From positions 265,341,600-265,405,599 of the forward strand of contig NC_134569.1 in assembly GCF_050947875.1 (NCBI RefSeq): a stretch of DNA of 64,000 bases, read 5' to 3'. Source of the stretch: Dermacentor variabilis (taxonomy: Eukaryota; Arthropoda; Arachnida; Ixodida; Ixodidae). The notes beneath the pieces are model-generated. The model was not told where the DNA came from, did not search any database, and saw nothing but the letters and a program-made list of their open reading frames with translations. Position 1 is the stretch's first letter. Every line of letters begins with the position of its first letter. The position numbers were made by a program, and so were the translations under genes. Below, in pieces: positions 43,976 through 56,300 of this stretch.

Positions 43976-44585
43976 GATGCTGCTCTTGGCAGCGCGTGCA
44001 CGTGGTTTTGTGCTAAATTAAGAGTTAAGCACGCGCATGCTTCTATTGTCGGCGCGCGCACGTGGATTTCTGCCAAACCACTTCGTAAGCATGCACATGC
44101 AGCTTTTGGTAGTGCGCGCAAGTTGTTTTCTGCCAAACCACGTGCTGTGTGTGGACATGCAGCTTTTGGCAGCGGGCGCATGTGGAATTTCTGGCAAGGC
44201 ACTTGTAAACACGCGCATGCTGCTTTTGGCAGCGGGCGCACATGAATTTCTGGCAAACCACTTGCTAAGCACGCCCATGCTGCTCTTTTCAGCGCGCGCG
44301 CGTGCTTTTCTGCGAAACCAGGTGCTAAGCATGCCCATGCAGCTTTTGGCACCGCGCTCACGTGGCCTTTCTGCCAAAACCTTGTGATATGCACGCGCAT
44401 GGTGCTTTTGGTGCGCCCGTGGTTTTCTACCAAGCTCAATCGCTAACACGCACATTCTTCTTTTGGCAGCGCGCGCACGTGCACTTCTGTCAAACAACGT
44501 GCTATGCACGCCCAATCTGCTCTCGGCAACGCGCGTGCGTGGTTTACAGCCAAACCACTTAGTAAGCATGACACATGCAGTTTTA
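43976..44585 (+). repeat. Satellite block 6
   Basis: About ten monomers in the common orientation, starting ATGCTGCTCTTGGCAGCG in phase with block 5 and ending at ACACATGCAGTTTTAG. Confidence 0.9.
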
Positions 44586-45600
44586 GAGCGCAGCTCTTTG
44601 GCGTCCGTTCCTGGGTTTCGCGTCGTCGTCGGCGTCGGCCTCGTAACCAGCTCCGCCCCCCTTTCATCCCCCCAGCGCTAGCAGCGACCGACTGATACCG
44701 CTGGATGCCGCTGACGCCGCTAGAGAGTCAAGATAACGTGACTGCATAGAACACCGTCGCCGCCATGCAGAAAGAGGAGGAAAGGGTCCCCCCCCCCTGT
44801 TCTTGTGTGGCGGATAGGGTGCTCTTCAGTTGCCGACGCGCCGGTTATTCGTTGTCCCTGAAACCAACTCCGCAGCTGGGGTTGACTCACTATCGGCGTC
44901 AGCGGCATCAGTCAGTCGCTGCTATCTCTTCCCTCCTCCCTTTATCGTGTTGTCCGCTTGCTGCGCGCGCTTCTGCCCCCATCGTTTGCCGCTGGGTGTA
45001 CATGCCGCCCCCCTCCCCCCTCTTCCTGCGAGTCTCCGGTTGTCAAAGCGCCGGCTCGAACTTAATTCCTTTCTTCGCTCCTCCTCCAATGCAACCCCTG
45101 TGCGGTGGCAATCAGAGAGCCAGATCGGTGGCGGCGGATCTGTATATGTGCACCGCCTGAGCCGAAATTGCCGCTGCCGTTCGCCCTGTGCGGTGGCAAT
45201 CAGAGAGCCAGATCGGTGGCGGCTTGACATAAAGACAAACAGCAATTTCCTAACACTTATGCGGGAGAACATCCCGTTCCTCTCGCTCGTAACGCGTCCC
45301 ACGGCTGTGACAACCTCGCGAGGCACTTGTATAGATCTCGTCTTTGAGAATCAAGCATTGGTGTACCAAGTCGAACATATATCAGTCTATTTCTCCGACC
45401 ACAAAGCTTCCTTCATGACTGTCAAGAACTGTTAGTGGAGTCTTTGTTAAAGGAATACGTGTGAAAAATAAAAAAAAAATTCTGTGAAAGCGCATACATG
45501 TGTTGCTCGATTTCTTTGCCTCAATCTATCGAAAAGGTGAAACAGCTTATTTGCTGCGCTCAAATTTCGCATTAGGAAGTAACGTAATCGTCGGTAATTT
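44586..45600 (+). mobile_element. Unclassified insertion with endonuclease-like C-terminus
   Basis: GC-rich and C-tract-rich left part (44586-45095) without homology I recognise, a perfect 40-bp direct repeat (45096-45135, 45184-45223; period 88 bp), then an endonuclease/exonuclease-like coding remnant (45229-45435), an A-rich stretch (45464-45480) and AT-rich sequence up to the satellite. It could be a fragment of a Helentron-type rolling-circle element, which carry such an endonuclease at the C-terminus, or of a non-LTR element. Evidence for either is thin. Confidence 0.4.
45229..45435 (+). pseudogene. Endonuclease/exonuclease-family C-terminal fragment
   Basis: About 68 codons ending at the stop 45433-45435. 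VTRPTAVTTSRGTCIDLVFE and ISVYFSDHKASFMTV carry the Asp and the Ser-Asp-His end motif of the EEP fold. The N-terminal catalytic part (Glu, GDFN) is absent upstream. The frame is open back to 44830, but that part is low-complexity and not similar to the fold. Confidence 0.6.
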
Positions 45601-48600
45601 TTTGGTAGTGCGCGCACTTTGTTTTATGCAAAACCATGTGCTAAGCATGCACATGCCGCGCTTGGCAATGCGGGTACGTAGCTTTCTGCCAAGGCACGGC
45701 TAAGCACGCCCATGCTGTTCTTTTCAGCGCACGCTCGTGGTTTTCTGCCAAACCACTTGGTAAGCATGCATACGCAACTTTTGGTAGTGCGCGCACGTTG
45801 TTTTCTTCCAATTAATGTGTTAAGCATGCACATGCTGCTCTTGGCTGCGCGCGCTCGTGGTATTCCGCCAAACCACACTTAAAGCACGCAAATCCTGCAT
45901 GTGCGCACGTGGTTTTCTACCAAGCCCAAGTGCTGACCACGCGGATGCTGCTTTTGATAGCGCGCGTGCGTGGACTTCTGCTTAACCACGTGCAAAGCAC
46001 GCCATGGTTGCTCATGGTAGAGCGCGCGTAGTTTTTGCCAAACCACTTGAACAGCAAGCACATGCACTTTCTCGCAGCGCACGCACGTTTTCTGCCAAAC
46101 CACGTGCTAAGCACGCGCATGCTGCTGTGGGCAGCGCGCACGCTTGGTTTCTGCCACTTGGTAAGCATGCACAAGCAACTTAGCGCGCCCTCGTTGTTTT
46201 CTGCCAAACTATGTGCTAAGCATGCACATGCAGATCTTGGCAATGCGCTCGACTTGTTTTCTACCAAACCACCGGCTAAGCACGCACATGCTGCTCTTAG
46301 CAGCACCTGCACCTGGTTTTCTGCCAAACGAATAGTAAGCATGCACATGCAGCTTTTGGCAGCGCGTGCACGTTGTTTTTTGCCAAACCACGTGCTAAGC
46401 ATACACATGCAGCTTTTGGCAGCGTCTGCACCTGGCCTTTCTGCCAAACCTCTTGTAAGCGCGCTTAGGCTATTTTTGGCGGCGCACGTGGTTTTCCACC
46501 AAGCCCAAGTGCTAAGATGCCCATGCTGATCTTCTTAGCGTGCACGTTGTTTAACTGCCAAACCACATGCTAAGCATGCACACGCAGCTTTTCGCAGCGC
46601 GCGCGTCGCGATTCTGCCAAAACCTTGTGATAAGGAGGCGCATGCTGCTAATGGCAGCGCGCGCATGTGGTTTTCTGCCAAACCACTTGGTAAGCATGCA
46701 CATGCAGCTCTTGGCAGCGCGTGCACGGGGATTTTCTGCCAAAACCATGGGCTAAGCACGCGCATGCAGCTTTCGGTAGCCACGTGGTTTTCTACTAAGC
46801 CCAAGTGCCAAGCACGCGCATGCTGCTTCGGCAGCAAGCGCACGAGGTTTCTGCCAAACCACTTGGTAAGCATGCGTATGAAGCTTTTGTAGCACGCGCA
46901 CGTTGTTTTCTGCCAAACCACGTGCTAAGCCTGCACATGCAGCTTTTGGCAGCGCGCGCAAGTTGTTTTCTGCGAAACCACGATGCAAACATGCACATGC
47001 AGCTTTTGCAAGCGTGCGCACGTGGCCTTGCTGCCAAAACTATGTGCTAAGCTCGCGCATGCTGCTTTTGCCAGCTGAGGTTGTTTTTACCAAGTCCAGC
47101 GCTAAGCACGCACATGCAGCTTTTGGCAGCGCGCGCACGTTGTTTTCTGCGAAACCACGTGCTCAGCAGGCACATGCTGCTCTTTGCAGCGCTTGCACGT
47201 GGAATTCTGCCAAACTACGTGCTAATCACGCCCAGGCTACTCTTTAGAGCGCTCGCGAGTGCTTTTCTGCGAAACCACTTAGTAATCATGCACATGCAGC
47301 TTTTGACAGCGCGTGCACGTGGCTTTTCTGCCAGAACCATGTGCTAAGCACGCACATGCAGCTTTTCATTACCCACGTGGTTTTCTACCAAGCCCAAGTG
47401 ATAAGCACGCCCATGCTGCTTTGGCAGCACGCTCATGCGGACTTCTGCCAAAGCACGCGCTAAGCACACCCATGCTGCTTTTGGCAATGCGCGCACGTGT
47501 TTTTTACCAAACAAATTTGTAAACATGCACATGCAGCTTTTGATAGTGCGCGCACGTTGTTTTCTGCCAAACCTCGTGCTAAGAATCACACGCTGCTCTT
47601 CGAAGCGCTCGCACGTGGTATTCCGCCATACCACACTAGAAGCACCCACATGCTGCTTTTGGCTGAGCACGTGGTTTTCTACCAAGCCAAAGGGATAAGC
47701 ACATGCTTGCTGCTTTTGGCAGCGCGCGCATGGATTTCAGCGCTATCATGTGCTAAGCACGTCCATGTTGCTCTTCTCAGCGCGCGCGCGTGGTTTTCTG
47801 CCAGACCACTTCGTGAGCATGTACATGCAGTTTAGGTAGCGCACGCAAGTCCTTTTCTGCAAACCACGTCCTAAGCATGCACATGCAGGTTTTCGCAACG
47901 CTAGCATATTGTCTTTCCGTGTGCTAAGACCATGGGCTAAGGACTCTGCTGCTTCTGGCTGCGTACGTGGTTTTCTACCAAGACCATGTGCTACGTACGC
48001 TCAAGGTGTTTTTCGCAGAGCAATCACATGGATTTCTCTCAAACTACGTTCTAAGCAGTCCAATGCTGCTTTCTCAGCTTGCGCCCGTGGTTTTCTGCCA
48101 AACGCCGTGGTAAGCATGCATATGCAGCTTTTGGTATCGCGCATTGTTTTCTACCAAACTACATGTTAAGCACGCGCATGCTGTTTTTCGCAGCACGCAC
48201 ATGCTGCTATTCTCGGCGCGCGCATGTGGTTTTCTGCCAAACCACTTGGTAAGCATGCATATGCAGCTTTTGGTAGTGCGCGGACGTAGTTTTTTGCCAA
48301 ACCGCTTGCTAAGCATGCACATGCAGCTTTTCGCAGCGCGCGTACATGGCTTTTTTGCCAAAACCATGTGCTAAGCACGCGCATGATGATTTTCGCTGAG
48401 CACGTGGTTTTCTACAAAGTCCAAGTGCTAAGCACGCGCATGCTGCTTTTCGCAGTGCGCGCACGTTGTTTTCTGCCAAACCCTGTGCTAAGCATGAACA
48501 TGCAGCTCTTGGCTGCGCGCGCACGTGGCTTTCTGCCAAACCACGTGCACGTGTACTTCTGCCAAACAATGTGCTAATCACGCCCATGCTGCTCTTCTCA

Positions 48601-51600
48601 GGGCGCGCTCGTGGTTTTTTTCCAGACCACATGGTAAGCTTTTGGTAGCGCTTGCACTATTCTTTTCTGGCAAACCATGTGCTAAGCGTGCACCTTCAGC
48701 TTTTGGGAGCACGCGCACGTAGTCTTTCCGCAAAAAAACATATGATATGCACGCGCATGATGCTTTTGGCTGCGTACGTTCTTTTCTACCAAGCCCAAGT
48801 GCTACGCACGCGCATGCTGCTTTTCGCAGCACGCCCGTGGTTTTCTGCCAACCCACTTGGTGCGCATGCACATGCAGCTTTTGGTAGCGCGCGGACGTTG
48901 TTTTCTGCGAAACAACGTGCTAAGCAAGCACATGCAGCTTTTAGCAGCGCGCGTACGTGGCTTTTTTGCCAAAGCCATGTGCTAAGCAGGCGCATGCTGC
49001 TTTTGGCTGGGCACGTGGTTTTCTACCAAGCCTAAGTGCTGAGCACGCGCATGCTGCTTTTAGCAGCTCGCGCAGATGATTTTCTGCGAAACCACGTGCT
49101 AAGCACGCCCATGCTGCTCTTTTCAGCGCGCGCCCGTGGTTATCTGGAAACCACTTGATAATAAGGCACATGCAGCATTTGGTAGCGCGCAGACGTTGTT
49201 TTCTGCCAAACAAGGTGCTAAGCATGCACATGAAGCTTTTAGCAGCGCGCGTACGTGACGTTTTTGCCAAAACCATGTGCTAAGCACGCGCATGCTGCTT
49301 TTGGGTGGGCACGTGGTTTTCTACAAAGCCTAAGTGCTAAGCACGCGCATGCTGCTTTTAGCAGCTCGCGCACATGATTTTCTGCGAAACCACGTGCTAA
49401 GCACGCCCATGCTGCTCTTTTCAGCGTGCGCCCGTGGTTTTTGCAAACGACTTGGTAAGTATGCACACGCAGCTTTTGGTAGTGCGCGCACGTTGTTTTC
49501 TGCCAAACTACGTGCTAAGCACGCGCATGCTCCTTTTGGCTGCATGCGCATGTGGACTTCCGCGAAACCACGGGCTAAGCATGCAAATGCAGCACTTGGC
49601 TGCGCGCGCACGTGGTTTTCTGCCAAACAACGTGCTAGGTACGCGCATGCTACTTTTAACATTGTGTGTACGTGGTTTTTTTACCAAAACATTGTGCTAA
49701 GCTCGCGCACGCTGCTTTTGGCTGCGCATGTGGTTTTTTCACCAAGCCCAAGTGCTAAGCACACACATGCTGCATTTAGCAGCACGCGCACATGAACTTC
49801 TGCCAAACCACGTTCTAAGCACGCCCATGTTGCTCTTTTCAGCGCGCGCAACCACTTGGTAAGCATCCATACGCAGCTTTTGGCAGCGCGTGCACGTGGC
49901 CTTTCTGCCAGAACCATGTGATAAACACGCACATGCTGCGTTGTGTCGCGCACGTGGGTTTCTACCAAACTACGTGCTAAGCACGATCTTATTGCTTTTT
50001 GCAGCACGCCCACGTGACTTCTGCCAAACCACGTGCTAAGAATGCACATGCCGATCTTGGCTATGTGCGCACGTGTTTTCTGCCAAACCACGTGCTATGT
50101 GCGCGTATTCTGCTCTGGGCAGCGCGTGCGTGTGCTTTTCTACCAAACCACTTGGTAAGCATACACCAGCAGCTTAGCGCGCGCACGTTGTGTTCTGCCA
50201 AACCACGAGTTAAGCATTCACATGCTGCTCTTGGCAGCGCGCACGTGGTATTCGGCCACACCGGGATTTAAGCACGCCCATGCTGTTCTGACGTGGCTTT
50301 TTGCCAAAACCATGTGCTAAGCTCGCCCATGCTGCTTTGGCTCGGCACGTGGTTTTCTACCAAGCCCAACTGCTAAGCACGCGCATGCTGCTTTTAGAAG
50401 CTCGCGCACATCATTTTCTGCCAAGCCACGTGCTAAACACGCCCATGCTGCTCTTTTCATCACGCGCCCATAGTTTTCTGCCAAACCACTTGGGAAGTAT
50501 GCGCATGCAGCTATTGGTAGCGCGCTCATGTTGTTTTCTGCCAAGCCACACACTAAGCTAGGACATAGAGCTTTTGGAAGCGCGCACTTAGCCTTTTTGC
50601 TAAGACCATGTGCTAAGCACGCACATGCTGCGTTTGCATGCGCACGTGGTTTTCTACCAAGCCCAACTGCTAAGCTTGCCCGTGCTGCTTTTGTCTGCCC
50701 ATGTGGTTATCTACCATACCCACGTGCTAAGCACGCGCATGCTGCTTTTGGTAGTGCGCGCACTTGGATTTCTGCCAAACCACGGGCTAAGCACGCCCAT
50801 GGTGCTCTTCTCAACGCGTGCGTGTTGTTTTCGGCCAAACCACTTGGTAGGCATGCACATACAGGTTTTGGTCGCACGCGCATGTTGTTTTCTGCCAAAC
50901 TACGTATTAAGGTGGCGCATGCTACTATTGTCAGCGCGCACGTGGTTTCCATTCAAACCAATTGGTAAGCACACACAACCAGCTTTTGGCAGCGCGCGCA
51001 AGTTCATTTCTGCCAAACCACGAGCTAAGTACGCATATGCAGCTTTTGGCAGCGCGCGCACGTTGTTTTCTGCCAAACCACGTGCTAAACACGCAGATTC
51101 TGCTCATGGCAGCGCGTGCACTTGGTTTTCTTCCCAACTACGTGCTAAGCACGCGCATACTGCTATTATAAGCGTGCGCACGCGGTTTTCTGCCGAATCA
51201 CTTGGTAAGCATGCACCTGCAGTTTTGGTAGCTCATGCAAGTTGTTTCCTGCCAAACCACGTGCTAAGCGTGCGCATGCAGCTTTTGGCAGCGCGCACAC
51301 GTGGTCTTCCTGCCAAGACCATGTGCTAAGGACTGGCATACTGCTTTTGGCTGCGCACGTGGCTTTCTGCCAACCCCATGTGTAAGCACGCGCATGGTGC
51401 TTTTCGCAGAGCGTTCCCGTGGATTTCTCCCAAACCACGTGCTAAGCACTCCCATGTTGCTTTATCAGTGCGCGCGCGTGGTTTTCTGCGAAACCACTTG
51501 GTAAGCATGCACATGCAGCTTTTTGTAGGGCGCGCAACTTGTTTTCTGCCAAACTACGTGCTAGCACGCGCATGCGGCTTTTGGCAGCACCCGCACGTGG

Positions 51601-52388
51601 ACGTCTGCCAAACTACATGCTAAGCACGCGCATGCTGCTCTCGGCAGCGCGCGCGCGTGTTTTCTGCCAAACTAATTGGTAAGCATGCAGAAGCAGCTTT
51701 GCGCGCGCACGTTGTTTTTTGCCAAACAATGTGATCAGCATGCACATGCAGCTCTCTCCAAAGCGCGCACGTAGCTTTCTACCAAACGACACCCTAAGCA
51801 CGCAGATGCTGCTCCTGGCAATCCGTGCACGTGGTGTCCTGCCAGAGTACGTGCTGCGCACGCGCATGCTGCTATTGTCAGCGCGCGCACGCTGCGGTAA
51901 GCATGCACATGCAGGTTTTGTTAGCGCGCGCACGTTGTTGTCTGCCAAACCTAGTGCGAAGCACGCGCATGCTGCTATTGTAAGCGCGCGCACGTGGTTT
52001 TCTGTCCAACCACTTAGGAAGTATGCATATGCTGCTTTTGGCCGCGAGCGCCCATGGGCTTTCTGCCAAAACCACGTTCTAAGCACGCACATGCTGATTT
52101 TGGCGGCGCACGTCATTTTCTACCAAGCCCAAGTGGTAAGCATGCGCATGCTGCTTTTGGCAGTATGTGCGGGCACGTTGTTTTCTGCCAAACCACGTGG
52201 CAAACATGCACATGTTCCTCTTGGCTGTGCGCGCAGCTGGTTTTCTGCCAAACCAGCTGCTAAGCACGCAGATGCTGCTATTGTCGGCGCGCGTACGTGG
52301 CATTTTTGCCAAAACTATGTGCTAAGCACGTACATGCTGCTTTTGGCGGTGCAAGTGGTTTTCAACAAAGGCCAAGTGCTAAAAGCTT
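45601..52388 (+). repeat. Satellite block 7 (largest uninterrupted block, 6.8 kb)
   Basis: About 113 monomers, single orientation. Higher-order periodicity is visible: 48935-49140 and 49243-49440 are close copies with a period of about 308 bp. Short monomers lacking the AAACC step, CTGCCACTTGGTAAGCATGC, mark certain positions (about 46150). No gene; open reading frames on both strands are monomer artefacts. Confidence 0.93.
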
Positions 52389-52419
52389 ATTTAGCGCCAG
52401 CAAACAAGGACGGAAGGGA
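52389..52419. repeat. Left inverted terminal repeat of the PLE
   Basis: ATTTAGCGCCAGCAAACAAG, then GACGGAAGGGA. It matches the reverse complement of 53318-53348 with 3 mismatches. Confidence 0.8.
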
Positions 52420-52539
52420 GACGACACTACAATGCGCTATCTTCAACAACTTGATTTCTAGGAAATACATTTATATACGCCATGCACAGGGGAGCCACCT
52501 CATCCAAATCTTAACCATTCAAAAAAGCCATCTCCTTAT

Positions 52540-53270
52540 CTAACAAGTCGACCGAAGGGGCACTATCACACGTGTCACTATGCCGCCTGATCGCCTGAGC
52601 CTCAATAATCTCTCGCATATTTTTATCTTTGTGCTTCGCAAGAACGCGGCAGGATCAATGCACCGGCGCACAGCTGCATTCCTGACAGTGGGTTGACAGA
52701 TACCGTATTGCTTATTTTTCATATTTTCGCATAGTCGGTCATTGAGGCATCTCCCCGTCTGTCCGATGTATTCTTTCCCACAGGACAGCGGAAGCTCATA
52801 TACAAGAGCTTCTACGAAACCCACTGGCGCTTTCCGGAAGCAGGCTTGTGGTACGGGTCCGTTAATCGACTTATATTTGCCAGCTTTTCTGGTGCTGAAA
52901 AGATCACTTTTGTGTGCACCCAACTAGCCATCTTCTTAAGATTATGTGCCATTCTATACAGGTAGGGCACTACCGCTACGTTCCTTCTGCGTTGCGTCCG
53001 TTGATATCCCTAGTCGCAAATTGTGCTACCTAACCTGCACCTATTTAGCAGCCCCGCTACGACCGAAACTTGCACTGATTCCGGAAACCCTGCTGCTGAT
53101 AGCCTTCCCGACTGATCCATAAGACTCGTACAGGGCATGACTTCTTTAAAGCATTTCCAAAGCCTAAGCTGGCGATGCTCCTCTTGACAAGCTTCGAGTG
53201 GGCTGCCCGATTTGATAACAGGGGCTTATTAGACCTAGGTTTATATTCCCAACAAGTGTACCGTTCCATG
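52540..53270 (-). pseudogene. PLE protein: RT C-terminus and GIY-YIG endonuclease
   Basis: 53057-53269 reads EYKPRSNKPLLSNRAAHSKL and RSIASLGFGNALKKSCPV, typical of the region after the PLE RT thumb. At 52960-52915 a frame gives YRMAHNLKKMA, and near 52890 FSAPEKLAN-like sequence. 52540-52923 holds the endonuclease: LVYELPLSCGKEYIGQTGRC, NDRLCENMK, with the YEL/YIG pair equivalent to GIY...YIG, the following Arg and a Glu. The enzyme nicks DNA to prime PLE copying. At least two frameshifts lie between the parts. Confidence 0.83.
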
Positions 53271-53317
53271 AACTCGAGCTGAATATCTAGGAAACGCCGT
53301 ACGTTATCCGTCCTTGT

Positions 53318-53348
53318 TCCATTCCGTCCCTGTTTGCTAGCGCTAAAT
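53318..53348. repeat. Right inverted terminal repeat of the PLE
   Basis: Ends TTTGCTAGCGCTAAAT on the plus strand; inverted partner of 52389-52419. Confidence 0.8.
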
Positions 53349-56300
53349 ATGCTTTCAGTTTACCAACAACCCAACAAATGGCAAAACCAAGTGCTAAGCA
53401 CGCGCATGCTAGTTTTAGCAGCTAGCGCGCAAGATTTTCTGCCATACCACGAGCCAAGCACGCCCATGCTGCTCTTTTCGGCGCGCGCCCGCGGTTTCTG
53501 GCACACCACTTGGTAAGTATGCACATGCAGATTTTGGAAGCGCGCGCATGTTGTTTTCTGTGAAACCACATGCTAAGCATGCACACGCAGCTTGTGGCAG
53601 CGCTCGCACGTGGGATTTCTGCCAAAACCTTGTGCTAACACACGCATGCTGCTTTTGGCTGCTCACATCGTTTTCTACCAAGCCCAAGTCCTGCGCACGC
53701 GCATGTTGCTTTTGATAGCGCGCGCATGGGGAGCTTCGCCAAACCACATGGTAAGCATGCACATGCAGCTTTTGGTAGTGCTTGCACGTTGTTTTCTGCA
53801 AAACCACTTGTTAAGCATGCACATGCTGCTCTTTTCAGCGCGCACGCATGGCTTTCTGCCAAACGACTCGGTAAGCATGCGCATGCAGCTTTTGGAAGCG
53901 CGCTCACGAAGTTTTCAGCCAAAGCGCGTGCTAAGCATCCACATGCAGTTTTTCACAGCCCGCGCACGTTGCCTTTCTGCCAAAACATTGTGCTAAGAAC
54001 GAGCATGCGGCTTTTGGCTGCGCACGTCATTTTCTACCAAGCCCAAGTGCTAATAACGGGCATGCTGCTTTTGCAGCGCGCTCATGTGGACTTCTGCCGA
54101 ACCACTTGCTAAGCACGCCCATGCTGCTCTTGAAAACGTTAGCGCGTGGTTTTCTGCCAAACCACTTGAAAAGCATGCGCATGCTGCTCTGGTAGTGCGG
54201 GCACGTTGTTTTCTGCCAAACCGCATGCTAAGCATGCACATGCAGCTGGTTCAGGGCGAGTACGTTGTTTTCTGCTAAACCACGTCCTGAGCATGCACAT
54301 GCAGCTTATGGGTACGCGCGCACGTGGTTTTCTGCTAAACCACATGCTAGGCACGCGCACGCTTGTCTGAGCAGCGCGCGTGCATCGTTTTCTGTCTCTT
54401 GGTATGCACGCACAAGAAGTTTAGGGCACACATTGTTTTCTGGCAAATCATGTGTTCAGCATGCACATGAAGCTATTGGCAATGCGCGCAAGCAGTTTTC
54501 TGCAAAACAACGTGCTAAGCATGCACATGCACCTTTTGGAGGCGTGCGCACGTGGCCTTTCTGCCAAAACCATGTGATAAGCACGCGCATGTTGCTTTTG
54601 GCAGCGCACGCACGTGGACTTCTGCGCGTGGTAGACTTCTGCCAAACCGCGTGCTAAGCATGCCCTGCTACTCTTGTCTGCGCGCGCACGTGGTTTTCTG
54701 CCAAACCACGTGCTAAGCACGCGCATACTGCTCTGGGCAGCGCGTGCGTGTGGTTTTCTGTCACTTGTAACTATGCACATGCACCTTAGCGCGCCCACGT
54801 TGTTTTCTTCCAGACCATGTGCTAAGCATGCAAATGCAGCTCTTGGCAATGCACGCACGTGCTTTTCTACCAAGCCCAAGTTATATGCACGCGCACGCTG
54901 CTTTTCGCAGTGCGCGCTCGTTGTTTTCTGCCAAACCACCTGCTAAGTATGCGCATGCAGCTTTTGGCAGCGCGCACGCGGCTTTTCAGCCAAAACCTTA
55001 GGCAAAGCATGCAAATGCAGCTCTTGGCAATGCGCGCACGAAGTTTTCTGCCAAACCACGGGCTAAGCACGCACGTGCTGCTCTTCTCAGCGCGCGCGCG
55101 TGGTTATCGGTCGAACTACTTGGTAAGTACGCACATGCACCTTCTGGTGGCGCGCGCAGGTTGTTTTCTGCCAAACGACGTACTAAGCATGCATGTTCAG
55201 CTTTTGGCAGCGCGCGCACTTGGCCTATCTGCCAAAACCATGTGATAAGCTCACGCGTGCTGCTTTTGGCTGCGCCCGTTGTTTTCTATCAAGCCCAAGT
55301 GGTGAACACGCGCATGCTCCTTTTGGCAACACGCGCGCGTTGTTTTCTACCAAACTACTTGGTAAGCATGTACATGCAGCTTTAGGCAGTGCGGCCATGT
55401 TGTTTTCTGCCAAACCATGTGCTAAGCATGCACATGCTGCTCTTGGCAGAGGGCACGTGGTGTTCCGCCACACGACACTTTACACAGAAACAGGCAGCTA
55501 TTGGCACCGCTCGCACGTGGCATTTCTGCCAAAACCTTGTGCTAACGCGCGCATGCTGCTTTTGGCTGATCACGTCGTTTTCTATCAAGCCCAAGTGCTG
55601 AACACGCGCATGATGCCTTTGACAACGCGCGCTCGGGGAGTTCTGCCAAACCGCGTGCTATGCATGCACATGCTGCTCTTCTCAGCGCGCACGCGTGGTT
55701 TTCTCCCAAACCACTTGGTAAGCATGTACATGCAGCTTTTGGAAGCGCGCTCACGCAGTTTTCTGCCAAAGCACGTGCTAAGCATCCACATGCAGCTTTT
55801 CACAGCGCGCGCACGTTGCCTTTCTGCCAAAACATTGTGCTAAGAACGAGCATGCTGCTTTTGGCTGCGCACGGGATTTTCTACTAAGCCCAAGTGCTAA
55901 TAACGCGCATACTGCTTTTGCAGCGCGCGTCCGTGGACTTCTGCCAAACCACTTGCTAAGCACGCCCATGCTCCTCTTGGAAACGTTAGTGCGTGGTTTT
56001 CTGCCAAACCACTTAAAACATGCGCATGCTGCTCTGGTAGTGCAGGCACGTTGTTTTCTGCCAAACCACGTGCTAAGGATGCACACGCAGCTGGTTCAGC
56101 GCGAGCACGTTGTTTTCTGCCAAACCACGTACTAAGCATGCACATGCAGCCTATGGCTGCGCACGCACGTGGTTTTCTGCCCAACCACGTGCTAGGCGCG
56201 CGCACGCTGGTCTGAGCAGCGCGTCTGCATGGTTTTCTGCCACTTGGTATGCATGCACAAGGAGTTTATGTCGCACGTTGTTTTCTGGGAAATCATGTGC

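Larger units (their letters stand above)
52389..53348 (-). mobile_element. Penelope-like element (PLE) fragment
   Basis: About 960 bp between two satellite blocks, bounded by 31-bp inverted repeats (52389-52419 and 53318-53348). It contains the end of the reverse transcriptase and a GIY-YIG endonuclease, in that order on the minus strand, which is the PLE domain order. Terminal repeats in inverted orientation are known for PLE insertions. The RT core is missing, so the copy is truncated. The 30 bp after 53348 are of unclear origin. Confidence 0.85.

Noticed and set aside
44765..45160. Plus-strand frame rich in Pro, Ser and Cys
   Set aside because: Low-complexity C-rich DNA with overlapping open frames on both strands; no domain or codon signal.
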